Assembly: GCF_001680005.1 (NCBI RefSeq) | Contig: NC_033569.1 | Span: 1,674,001 to 1,738,000, forward strand | DNA length: 64,000 bases | DNA from: Plasmodium coatneyi | Taxonomy: Eukaryota; Apicomplexa; Aconoidasida; Haemosporida; Plasmodiidae | Reading direction: 5' to 3' | Shown: piece after piece, positions 11,267-23,326 of the stretch | Layout of the letters: every line of letters starts with the position of its first letter | Position numbering within the stretch: the first letter of the stretch is position 1 | Notes under the pieces: generated by a model | What the model saw: the letters and a program-made list of their open reading frames with translations, nothing else | The model's database searches: none | Told to the model about the DNA's origin: nothing | Translations under genes and position numbers: made by a program

Positions 11267-14200
11267 ATGGCTTGCATAAATCAAGGCGAACCAATAACTC
11301 CTAAAGTGAAATTCAGGACAGTGCAAAAAATTAAAACGCAAAAATACATTTCCGACCAGGCATACTTAATCCCAGAGAATGGTGGCACTGCTGTGTATTT
11401 GAGTTATGAGCTAAATAGGACACTCGAAAATATTTTTAATAAGTATTCTATAAATGGATACATGGGTGTTAACGAGTTTGTTAAAATGGTAGGCAAGGAG
11501 GGGGAGGAGGAAAGTTCATAAAATAATCTTCTACCTTCCGCATCCACGCTAGGGGTGCTCAACAATATCAAATCATGTAGTACTTATGGGGTTACACATA
11601 TGTGTGTATGTATACATGTGCGTGATATTTTTCTCATCCCATTTACATCACGCCTTTGTATTTATAATTTTAGCGTTTCCTATTCCCTCCGCCTGAGACA
11701 CACCTGACGTGTGAATCACATTTTATTTTTTCTCCCTCTTTACAGTGCTACGAATACAACTTGCTGCCGAAAAATAGGAACAAAAATATTTTGTACTACA
11801 TTTTTAAGTCGTCCAAGCCGTCCGACGTAGACTACATAGGTACACACAAACGTGAAGGAGTGACTTAAGGCTATTAACGTCATGCCTTGTTGCTACCAAC
11901 GGAGCATGCACGGGGGAAAGGAGATGTTTTCCCCTTAGATGTATCCCTTCCCTATCATTCATGTGTGCGTTTTTTCATATATTTGTCCCTCCCTCGTCTG
12001 TCACAGAATATAGGTTCTTCTTCCAACTACTGCAAAAACTGAGTGGGTACTTATTTCGCAAATTAATCATGACCGAACAGGAAAAGGTATATCCAGATTT
12101 GTGCGTTACAAATGGTGGTCGCCAGGGAGGGGGGAAAAAAGGTGGCACACTTGGTGTGGTTGCTAAGTGGCTGCTTATTACGCACGTGCGAAGAAAACGC
12201 ATAAAATATGATCACACATCTATATGCACCCCTGTATCCTTGCTTGACAGCTGAACGTGCTAATCAAACACCTGACTTCCTTATGCAACTCCAAGATAAG
12301 CTCACACAAAGAGAAGTACAGTGTAGGCATACAAGTTTCTGTGAGGAAAGAAAACAAAGGCACCAACGCCATTTGCGATATGGTAGACCAGTGCTGTGAC
12401 ACATCAGTAGAAGTAAAAAATGTGGCCACAGCGATGGACGCAGCAGACACGCCATGGGAAAGGCAAATTAATCAAACAAGTGAATTGCAAAAGGGAAGCG
12501 GTGACGTGCCAGATGAAACTAACAATACGAGCACCTCACCCACACAAAAAATTACCACCTCGGACGAACAAGAAATAAAGGAAAGAATAAAAGAAATTGA
12601 AAAATTAAACTTCCACAAAGAAGACATTAACAAAAGGTTAAAGGAAGAAATAAATAATGCCTTAAATATCATAGAAGAGAAAAATAAGGTAATCGAAAAT
12701 ATGAACAAAAATAATGTACAACAACTGGAGGCAGAAAGAGTAAAAATTATTCACCTGAAAAATGAAATCCAGAAATTGCAAAATGAAAAAGGTGTGGTGG
12801 ATTTAAGGAAGAGGAGTACGTCTCACTCAAGTTGTAAAAACGGGGAGGAAGAGCCAACCCACAGGGACGACATAACCACTGCAGACATGCAACATATGAA
12901 GTGGAAAACTTTGGACAATGAATACTTAAAGTTAAAAAGTAAGTCTTTTAAAAAATGTGCTCATTGGGGGCTAATAATAGAGGGGTGTACTTAACTTGGC
13001 GCCCGAAACCATTGCATAATGATTCGGGGGAGGGGAGAGAGGAGAGGTGACCGTTGTTAACCATAAGGGGACACATATAAAACTGCATGCATCTGCATGT
13101 AAACATCCATCTGCACGCACATGTGTTCAAGTCGGTTATCCGAAAAAAACGTCACAGGAATGATATCCACATTGACCTGAACCACTAGGAGTAGTCCAAT
13201 TCGGAAAGAAAAAAACAAAAAATATATTTTTTCCCCGGAATGTGATAACAATAGGGCAGATATAACACTCCACCAAAACGTTGTAAACGTAGCATGTCAC
13301 TTTGTCCTTTGTGCATCCCCGACAGATGCATTCAGCTCCCTATTGCTCCTTTTCGTTTTGTTTTCCTGCACAAGATAGCATAATTCTTCGCCCCACCGCC
13401 TTTTTTTTTCGCAAAATACAGGACTTCTAGTGCTTCCTGGGGAAGAAGAGGCAGCGCTGATCAAAGTTTTCTCCACATATAGCACCTACTGCGGCGAGTA
13501 AAAATGAAAAATGGGAAAGAAACGCACGTCAGGACATGTCATGCGTGCACACATTCTACACACTACGATTCTATATCAGCGGAATATTTAAAATCGTCAT
13601 TTTTCGTGGACTTGTGCCTATCTAGAAAGGCGTTTTTAATTTAAAAATGAAAGAAAAAAAAAAACATTCTATCTTCTTCATCGACGTAACATCTCCCCAC
13701 CCTCATGTTGCAGAACGGCAGAGTATGTAATGAGCAAAAGGCTCTGTGCTAATTTTTTGGCGACCTACTATTTGCTTCGAAAGAATGGGGAAAGCACAGC
13801 GCAGGAGGACTTAGATGTGAGGACAGCGGAAATCTTGTTCACCGAAGGTAATTGCCCATGGACACGCTTAACATAATCGAAACATCGTGGTGACACCAAA
13901 TTGGGTTACTATGTCGAGTACTGACTACGTGAAATTACACCCTTTAGTAGAAGATGATACATATTTGCCGACCTTTCCTCTTCTCAGTTTTGTATAAACG
14001 GGCTCATGTAGAAAAGACCAACGTGGGCGAGGGCGTACTGACCTACTTTTACTTCAAACTGGTAAGGATGGCCCAGAGAATGTGTAATACGGCAGCACAG
14101 GACGCAGGTGCTTTGATACACTTCGATGTGTTTATCCTACGCGCGATGAAATATCGCCAGTGAAGAAAACAAAATTGAGCTAAACGAAATGAAATAAATT

Positions 14201-15178
14201 CCCCTTTTGCAGTTCCTCAGCAGATTAGGGAAACACCTGTACCCGCAGTTGGAAGAAAGGGAGGGGTTCCTAGAAATTGTATTGTAATATACCATTTTTT
14301 GAGGCATAGACTTTGTGTGAATGTTGTAACTCGTGTTAGACGTACTTATCAGCTGAAATGCACATATGATTACAAGTCACTTGTGTAATGCTTTATTTTT
14401 TCTTTTTTTTGGGAATATCCCCTTTCATAGAAATTACATACTAGTTATGAAGCGAAATGAAGACTTCAAAAATTGGAAGAAGAAAAGCATAAAGATAAAG
14501 AAGAAAAACAGAATAAGAATAGCCTGTTCAGACGACTTGAACCTGTTCGGGGAAGACATCGTGGGAGGATACACGAGCAGTGAAAAAGGAACGACATGCG
14601 ATAAATTGAAGAAGAAAAAGGAGAAGGCTGAGCAGAATACTGAGAGCAACACGAATAAGTTGCTGTCTGCAAATGCAAGAATCGGAAATTCTCACACAGA
14701 CCTGTCATTTGAATATATCGAATCGAATGAAACGAAGAAGAAGGTCAACAAAACTCGCGAAAGCAGCACAAAAAAAAAACGTGAAGAAGCGGTTAACCAT
14801 AATGCCGCTAATGGTAATACTAATGGAAGTACTAACCGCACCACAAGTGGTAAGAGTAACTTTTTAAAAAGCAAACTAATCTACAATAACTTAATCCATT
14901 ATGATGGAGTCAGTAAGGAGGAGCGCAGCTCTTTAGACTCAGTTCAATCGGATGACCTTACCCTCGCGTCCAAAAAAAAAAACGCCGTCATGCAACCTTT
15001 AAGAATGAAGCATAACTTGAATTTATCGAAAAGACATTTCCGAAATGTTACGTCTTCCAACATGAAGCGAAATAGCAGTTTGAAGAATATGTTTCCCCTG
15101 TACGACATTGAGGGAGAACTGTGGCACTCTACGTCAGAGAGGAAAAAAACATTTCTGCCCCAATTTGGCCTTGGGTAA
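11267..15178 (+). CDS. Nine-exon coiled-coil protein with two related helical modules, function unknown
   Basis: Exons assembled by hand: 11267-11488, 11746-11839, 12007-12086, 12251-12938, 13422-13497, 13714-13847, 13988-14061, 14213-14283 and 14431-15178. All introns are GT-AG and phases agree, giving 728 residues. Exons 1-3 encode a helical module (residues about 50-130) with FNKYS...MGVNEFVKMCYEYNLL and then YIEYRFFFQLLQKLSGYLF. Exons 5-8 encode a second module with the same layout: FSTYS...MSKRLCANFLATYYLL...LDVRTAEILF. The layout loosely recalls EF-hand-like or TPPP/p25-alpha modules, but I see no calcium loop. Exon 4 contains a coiled coil (about 237-312). Exon 9 is basic and Ser/Asn/Lys-rich. 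If exon 8 reads through its donor, the protein stops at 14287 with 480 residues. I prefer one gene because a separate gene would start only about 160 bases after that stop. Confidence 0.72.
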
Positions 15179-15511
15179 CTCAACCTTTGCCCTTTCGCTT
15201 TATCATCATCGTTAGGAGGGCGTAGGCATACGCAGAATCATGTGTATTTGCGGGAGTGCCAACATAGGATGAATGGGAACAAAATATATCTGGACGTGTA
15301 TATATCTAGACCCACGTGCACAAAAAAAAAGCGACAATTAAAAAGAACTCGTTTATAAAAAAAACATGCTTGTTATAATTTTAAAAAAATCAGCAAAGTT
15401 AAAGGGGCATGTACGAATGGTAACGAAAAAAAAAAAAAAAAAAACATACGGTGGGGGAAAAAAAAAACAACGCGTATGGTATGGTGCAGGGTGAGCCTAC
15501 GAAGAACAGAA
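15179..15511. other. Convergent 3' intergenic region
   Basis: 333 bases between the ends of a plus-strand and a minus-strand gene. It contains A runs around 15360, 15425 and 15460 that could serve 3' end formation of either gene. Nothing else is visible. Confidence 0.6.
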
Positions 15512-16384
15512 TCAAATTTCGAACTTGCTGAGCTGTCTTTTGTTAAGGTTCTTTTGCTGAAGCCATGCCATGCCCGACGTCATCACGACCATTCTAAGGA
15601 GGGAAAAGAACATATAATAAGGGATGAACACTCCGCAATGCAGTGTTGAGATCACCCAAAGTTGCACACACCAGACAGGGGTAAGCACTAATCAGGGTGT
15701 CGCTTCTCTTTCAAAGTGATTCGTAAAAAGACTTACATTATCGTCGGCAGTATCGATATGATATTTATTTCTCCGTTCCGCGCGGTTAGGAATATTGAAA
15801 TCAGCACGAAAATGACAACAAAAATAATTTCGATGACCTGCAGGGAGGGCACAAAAAAAAAAAAAAAAGGGGTGATGTGAAGCAAATGTACACGTACATA
15901 TGCAAACATGTACGTGTCTGAATATGCATGTGATGGTGCTTGAAGATTAGATCTTTTGCTGGAGCCATGCAGAAATGCTCAAGTGGAACATTTTTTATCC
16001 CTTTCGAAGCGTCCCAACAAACCTTGAAAAATATTCCAAGGAGAATTCCTAATAAGCATAGAACGAGAATTCCTTCCAGGTCTCCAGAGTAAGTTTCATT
16101 TATATTAAATTTGTGAATCATCGAAGGGTCCTTCGGTTCTGCATAAAACAGGGGGGGAAGTGTTTTGATAATTAACGCAGGCAACGGAGGAAACGTTAAA
16201 ATATGTCATCCTAAGCTGTGTGACCCTCTACAGATTAATCACAGTTAACGATGGCAGAGAGGATCAGATCTGTTGCTTCCCCCGAGCAATGAATTGCCTA
16301 ATGTATCCATTCAGTAAAAAGAAGCGACGGTAGAAGTACTGTTAAATATAGCGTACCAGCTGGGGTTACAACATTAAGAGGCAT
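15512..16384 (-). CDS. Small multi-pass membrane protein, four exons, function unknown
   Basis: Minus-strand exons 16384-16357, 16138-16023, 15837-15737 and 15593-15512 join through GT-AG introns in consistent phase to give 108 residues, starting MPLNVVTPA. Three hydrophobic segments are visible: GILVLCLLGILLGIFFK (about 34-50), VIEIIFVVIFVLISIFLTA (about 49-67) and NIISILPTIIMVVMTSGMAW (about 73-92). The first two nearly touch, so it may be two or three passes. The tail is basic (QQKNLNKRQLSKFEI), suggesting a cytosolic C-terminus. I see no cleavable signal peptide, and I do not recognise the family. It is head-to-tail with the secreted-protein gene at 17530-19608 and convergent with the nine-exon gene. 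Confidence 0.78.
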
Positions 16385-17529
16385 TTTGACTCATGTCCGT
16401 TTTAAGTAATGGGAGGTATCCTCTTGGCGTTATATTCAAGCAGTATGTCAAAAAAATGAGACTTCGTAATGAGAAATTTTGGGGGAAATAAGGATATAGG
16501 CGTACAGGAAAAAGGGGGACATTCTCCTTTGCTAGTACGAAAGATAATTTTTTAAAAGTTAACTAATAACCTTTGCAATTCGTGAGAAAATTAATGTATC
16601 ATATTAATACATAATACAGTTCTTAACAACGCGAGAAATAATCGCGTAAAAAAAAAAAAAAAAAAAAAAATGTTGCGAAAAATGGGCAGCGTTATTTATG
16701 CGTGATCTATTTAAGCCCGCCCGTGGGGAAGTCGGCAGGGGAAGAAACCATGCATACGCGTAAGCAACAAGCGTTCATACATATATACAAACGTCCAAAC
16801 ATTCGTGGATAATCACACTTTGCGCATATGCTTACTTGCGCGCAGTGCTCAGAACAGGTTTTCAAAACTTCGGTTGAACTTTTTGCCAGAAAAAGTTTTA
16901 ACATAAAAACAAAAAAAGCGACTTGTCCAAAAATACGCTTCTTTAAACGAGCCAATATAGAAGTTGCCACGGCGCATTTCCGTGTAGGCACAATCCGAAT
17001 GGCTACAATGATTTACATAAATATTACACACATTTTTTTTTTTTTTTAAGTATGTCCTTTGGCATCACCCCTCCAAAGTGGCAATTAACACGTTTGAAGT
17101 TCTTCCACGAAATTTGGGAAGACCCTTTTTATCGCTAATTTATTAATCGCAATTTTTTTATTTTTTGATTCTACGGGGGGAAGGAAAAAAAAAAAAAATT
17201 AACCATGTGTAATGATGCCCCATAATTAAGCCATACCTTTGCTTTGCCCTGAAGTACATTTCATAGCATACCAAAACGCGCCTCTTCTGGTTTAAGAAAG
17301 TTCGTTCATCCTTAAGCCTTTTTGTGTTTTTCTGCATTGTGGAGGGGTACGCGTAAGTGCAGACATGTGTAGGTATTAGCATGCATAGGCACGGATGCAC
17401 CGCCGTTACAACTGTGTGTATCACTCCGCATGTGTGTTAGGTGCACATGGTTGGAATGGTCATCACACTCTCGCTGCAGTGCTGAAAACATATTTTTTCC
17501 ATTTCATATGTATATTAAATTGTCGATGG
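16385..17529. other. Intergenic region between two minus-strand genes
   Basis: About 1.1 kb, presumably the promoter of the small membrane-protein gene plus the 3' region of the secreted-protein gene. A 22-base A run lies near 16650. The open frames are short and unconvincing. Confidence 0.55.
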
Positions 17530-19608
17530 TTATTTTACGTCTTCCCGTGTGGATGCACCGAGTGATATTTCCTCCAGAGCTTCGCTAATGAGATTTATCC
17601 TGGAGGTGCACTTGAGAAAATATACACGTACACATAATGTGCATATGAAACTGAGCACCCGCATGCTACATGATGTGGTAACAAACATTCGGTCTCAACT
17701 TTGCTAGTGGATCATTTGAAGAAACAGGCATAAGCGTGAAAACAGAACTGGGTGTGTGGTCCCAAATGTGTATTTTTGTTGAGTTTTTTTTTTTTTTTTT
17801 TCTTTGCACTACAACGCTATTGCTAAGAAGTTGGTACTAATTTAGCGTCATTTTGGAATTCTTTTAAGGACCTACCTTTTCCACCATTTTTTCCGCGATG
17901 ACTAGCTCTTTAACGGCCTCTGCCTTATTCTTGCTTCTAATTTCTGTAGGAAGAAGTTTTTAACAAGTGCATCAGTCAGAAGGTACGTCACCATTTTGCG
18001 TCGGAGCAACCGAGAAGAGAATGATGGAAATAACAAACGAATGGTGAATAATAAATGTTAGCTGAACATTCGAATCATCTACTGTGCACACACATGCATT
18101 TGCACCGTTGCAGGGGGAATCAAAAAATTACGTTAGTCTCATCTGCTTTTATTGCAACAAATGATATGTGGTGTAGGAAGAGGTTAAGTAACTCTACCTG
18201 CCAATTTCGCAAAATGGGAAACTCTTAATAGTAAAGGCTTCGTGTGTTTAATGTCCCCCTTCAAATGCTTATATTTCTCGTAGTAAAATAATTCCCTTCA
18301 TATAGGGGGCATAGGAATTATTTTATTTTATTTTTTTTTTTGCATTTCTCCAAAAAAGGGATTCAAGAAATGTGAAGCGCGAAAGGTGGGCATAAACCGT
18401 TACACTAGTTTTTAACGCTTTAATGGAAAATCGCATCATTTTAAGTCTTCCCTTTTTTCTCTGCTTACTGTCTGGTTAGGGGCTGAGGAAGGACTAGTAT
18501 AACTGGTGGCGAATACTTCCTTTCTCTTTTCGTTTCCTTCTCTTCGCTGTTTAGAAGCAAATTCAAAACATTTTCGTCGTTTGCATTTATAATTTCTGAT
18601 TCGGTTTTAACTCCGTGCTCGCTGGGGTTTTCTTGTCCTAGCAGCGTCTGCAGCGGTGCGGGGAAATAGAATTGTCACCATGGTCACGATATTACCGTCG
18701 TTGCCGTTAATTAGTATATATATATTTTTTTTCCTTTTATTACATGTTTGTTCTCAGCAATAATGCGCAGTAGCTCCTCCGCTATTAGGAAAAAGGTGAA
18801 CGTGAAGGAAAGGATAAAGTAAGGATGAAGATGCATTTAACGATTTGTGCAGATGGTCTCCTCATAAATTGTACAAAAAAATGCAACTCTTTTTACGGGT
18901 GTGCAATATGAAGCCCTACCGGTGGCGACAACATTGTGGTACTCGCTCTGCTTTGCACCCTGCCAAGTTGAACGTTGAAAATTTTCTCGATGAATAATGC
19001 TCCCTTTTTGCCACACTCATTTCGGATGAGAAATGTGTTTTCACCATTTGGCCAAACGGCCTAACACAGTTTGTCTAAAATACTTACCCCCAAATCGGCA
19101 CCATCCCCTCTGCGCGAAGCGTCATTTACAGTGTGGGGTTTGTTAACAGCTACGAAAACCTTCGGGGGAAAGGCTAAGTGTAGGGAGGATAATTGGGTGT
19201 CTGTTGTGGAGGGACATATAAAAATGATGGAACCATAAACGCAGCAGCTGCGGGGGATGGGAAATTGTTTTGCGCATGATGATTAGGGAACGGTTTGTAT
19301 TAGCGCTTTAGATTTTGCCACTTTGCCGGTTTTCCAATTTTCTAATTTCACAAAATTTCGTTAATTCCCCTACTGTCCGCAACATCAGGCACCCAACTTT
19401 GCCCTCTAGCGTGAACTGATAATAGCAACTAAAGTAAAATCGCAGCAACGGGGAAGACAACTATTTAGAGGTGCTTAGGCAGCACTGATTATGGTCACTT
19501 ACTCCAGTCCCTCGGGTGCAGCCCCTTCGCACTTTGCTCACCAGTTTGAGCGAAAAGGGTCTCAAAAGAGAAGAAAAAAAAGAGAAGCAGAAGAAAAGCA
19601 CGGTTCAT
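17530..19608 (-). CDS. Eight-exon secreted or secretory-pathway protein, function unknown
   Basis: Minus-strand exons: 19608-19503, 19173-19088, 18959-18920, 18781-18744, 18647-18469, 18295-18198, 17943-17876 and 17610-17530. Lengths are 106, 86, 40, 38, 179, 98, 68 and 81 nt, and phases agree at every junction, giving 231 residues. Exon 1 encodes a signal peptide, MNRAFLLLLFFFFSFETLFA, probably cleaved near AQTG. The mature part is hydrophilic, with no second membrane segment or obvious anchor. It contains TAEELLRIIAENKHTLLG, then SPPVILVLPQPLTRQ, and ends in a helix-prone, charged region (KAEAVKELVIAEKMVEK, then a Cys-containing tail). No apicoplast-type basic leader directly follows the signal. 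Weakest points: exon 6 uses the acceptor ATGAAG|G and exon 8 the acceptor CTCAAG|T. I do not recognise the family. It is divergent from SET10 across 3.7 kb. Confidence 0.75.
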
Positions 19609-22600
19609 TTTTTCTTTTAAAAAGTGGAATAATTCGCACAATGGACAGAGAAAGTTAAAAAGGGTATGAATAAAAAACTGAATACACAAAAATAATTATT
19701 TACTTATGCAACAAGATTTAATGGATCCCACCAAAGGTGTGCATTAAACGGGTTAGTGTTTCATGATAATTTCACACTGATAATTATTTTTGCAAACATT
19801 ACTGTGTTGTGTAGGAAGCCGAAAAGAATTTGTTCTTTCCTGTAATGGGGGCTAATAATAAATGCACCTTAATCAGAGCAAAGGCTTCTTAAATCTTTAG
19901 TAAAACCTTTTAGGCTTGTTTGCCAATGTGGTCATTTTTTAGCCATTCTGCCTGTTCTATAATTTTTTTTCTTCCCCCCCTTCCAATAACCCGTGGTGTG
20001 TATGTACATGAAAAAGAGCAAGTAAGAAAATCGGGCAGAGTTAAGAACGACCGAATCGTCTATACTTCTCAAAATTTTTACTAAATAGTGACAGTTACTA
20101 CTATTCTTTGTCATAGATTGCAACTTGCGTGATGGTTCCTTTCTATGCATTCATTAAAAAAAAAAATTACAGTGTAACAAGTATGACCACTATTCTTTTG
20201 TGAAAATGGAATAATATACATAAATATATGTGTGTATTTCTCCTGTCGCACATGTGCACAGGAAAACGTTGCACATTTCAGATTTGAAGGGGTAAGTGAA
20301 TAATGGGACACACTAATTCTTTGTGTGCAAACATTCCCCCTATTACGCCTAACAAAATGGCACTTCTCAAAGGTGCGCACTTGTTCTATACATGGGGGTG
20401 GACATGAGTACACATTAGACACAAATATTCATAACGGGCTACTTGTAAAATATGCAGTTCTTTTTTTTTTTTTTGGATACATATTCATTTTTCTGTTAAA
20501 GTGACGTGTCATAATTGTTTGCCTACCACTTGGGCAATTTTTACGGGTGCAGATTAACCCAATGCAGTTAATCTGGCTCATTGGAGGATGGAAAAAATGG
20601 GGTATACATATGCATACCTATGTTTTCTCAGCTTCGTACAGGCTATCCACCTGCCTTCGAAGGGAAGAAAAAAACTCCCTTTCTCGTAATTTTATAATGA
20701 TAATTTGGACAGCAAATTGTGCGCAAGGAAAGAAACGCCCTTCTATGTAGCCTTAAAATTACCCCCTCTTAATTTTTACCCACCGCAATATGTGCACAGA
20801 ACCGAGGATGGGAGAAGTGCTCAAAAGTGTATTCAATTTTTAAGAATGCATGTACATTCGCAAAAAAAAAAAAAAAATCTTCTACACAACAATGGCGTAA
20901 TAATTAATTTACCTCAAAAAATTACATTGGTATAAATTATGGAGGAATGGTGCCAGTAATATATGCTATATTTTTTTTTTTTTATAAGCCTGTTGCGAGT
21001 TATTGCCCCATTATTAATTACCTTCAATGTGTGAGGTCGCTTTGATGGTGTAGTAGGAATAATTCCCACCGCGTTCTCTCAAGTGTAAAATGTTAACATT
21101 TCCTTTTTTTTTCTCACAAATATGTGTGCAACTTGGAGACCCCAATCCACCACCTCCTCCAGATTGTTATTTTTCTCTATCGAAAAAGCCTAGCCCTATT
21201 TTTTTTCACGACAAATTGTTAAATAAACCGAACTAACATACCAAAGGGAAATTAGTTAAGGCCAGTTCGATCTATGCGTGAAATATAGAAGAGGAAAAAA
21301 AAAAAAAAAAAAAATACACAGTTGTTCAAAATTGCTATTTTTTTTTTTTTTTTTTTTTTCCTCCGCTCACCTTTTTTATTAAAGCTATTTATAATATTCC
21401 TTGCCCACGCTTTGCCTTAATGTGCCGGAATGCAGATTGGTGAGGAACTATCTCCAAAAGGAGTGGGAAAAAAAAATACATGTATATATGCATATATATA
21501 CACATGTATAAAGAGAATGTAAATATTTTTGAGGCAAAATATCCCGAATTGCTACACTCGTGTGAACATAAAACTTCACGTACAATCATGCAATTTTTCG
21601 TTTGCCCTTATGATGCATAAGAAGGCAAACGCCAAATGCAGCACTATGCTTGACTTATGCATATGCGCGAACGGTTACACACACGTGTATGTTTACACTA
21701 TGCTTCCCTTTGTACAGTACACCTGCAACTACTCACATTCGCGAACGTTTTAAACCCAAAGCAACGGGAACATCCCCCAAAATAAGTGCAGTGTGTTCCT
21801 CTATTTATTAAAAAAATACATTGAGGCAAAAAATATCTCATTTGACGCACAACATAAAGTGTATTTACGCGTGTATGTAGCACAAGACTGCATATCATCT
21901 ACTGCTTAAAAATAATGGACACCTCGAATTTTTAATTAAATTGTTTATAAATTTGTTTCCCTCTTTTGTTACACGTGCTTGCTTAGCGCGCGTTACGCTT
22001 TTCCATTTACAGTGTACAAAATAGGCTGCATGCCCCAAACGACCCCCCACGTACGTACAGGTGAACGAACGTTTGTGCGAACGTTCCACTATGCAAATAC
22101 ACGTGCACATAATTACAGCAAGGTGTATTGAAGCATATTTCTACTGATCACATGTTGATGCAATTCGTGTATCTCTCCCCCCAATAACCACAACCATAAC
22201 CATCTACCACCGTTTTCACGTCCCACCAGATGTGTCAATATATATCCCCAAATGTTCTTCATGCAATCGAAACAGATTCACCACGTTTCTTGTAACTCTT
22301 TTACATTTCTCTCATGAACGTTATGCAAGAATTGTATAAAATTTGAGTTCAAAAAAGAATAATGTTTTTTTCTCATTTTTTCATTTTCGTATCACATCAC
22401 ACATTTATCAGCACCTTTTTTATTTTATTTTTTGCTCTTTTTCCACATTTCCTAATTCGCAACTAGGAATTAATTAAAATAAACCTCCTGTGTGTCCCTA
22501 AATATGTTTATACAGCGAGTACTAACGTATGTAGCTATTTGCTAATACAACCATTTTTGCTCCCCCTTTTAATTAATTTGTTTTCCTACTTCTGTGTATG

Positions 22601-23326
22601 CCTCATCGTACGTTCATGTAACGTGTCACGCATTCACAAAAAGGTGATAGGTGTTTGGGATATTATCCTTTTCGCATTTGCTCAGTCACCTCGCGGGGAT
22701 AGAGTACTTCACATTCTCAGCATTTTTATCCTGCTGCATCTCCTTCGCGATTATTCCTTAAGTAATTTTTTTTTTTTTTTTCTTCCAATGGGAATGCGAG
22801 TGTCATCTCCCATCCAGCCCCTACCTCCTTTCATTTGAATGAAAAGAATTGTTTGTGTCCTCAAATATTTATGTAAACGAGTGCCAGATAGAAACCCCCC
22901 TCTCTCCCATGCAAAAAATATGTTCGAGACAGAACCCAGACTTATTCAGCATGAAAGATCTTGGGTGAGAAGATTGTCTCATTTTGCATTTGAGAGGGGT
23001 TTAATTAAATATTATACTCTTATCAACCTTCATTTTTTCTTGTTCAGAAGTGGATAATTAAGTGGTTTACCCCATAAATGATAACCTACCTTTTTATTAT
23101 TTTTGCGTTACGAGTGTGTGTGCCGCGAGGGGGTTAAAGCTAGACCATAGTTGCTACCGGAAGAAGAAGCACGTACCCCTGGTTATCGCACACAGAGGCA
23201 TATGCACATGTGCGTAGAATGTATGCATGTGTGAAAGGTAGCCTAACGAGTTTAGCCCTTTCGCTACTCTACTTTTTCTTCCTTCTTCAATCACCCCATC
23301 TGCATCCACTCCTGGTATATACCAAC
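19609..23326. other. Divergent intergenic region upstream of SET10, 3.7 kb
   Basis: Should hold promoters for the secreted-protein gene (minus) and SET10 (plus). It is AT-rich with long homopolymers (near 20462, 21297 and 21340) and a near-palindromic TA/CA stretch at about 21478-21512. Open frames such as 22539-22838 are hydrophobic only because of T-richness. I see no convincing gene or RNA. Confidence 0.55.

Noticed and set aside
17943..17994. Alternative minus-strand reading MVTYLLTDALVKNFF continuing into the 17943 exon
   Set aside because: It hits a stop within about 30 codons, whereas the other frame joins neighbouring exons in phase on both sides.
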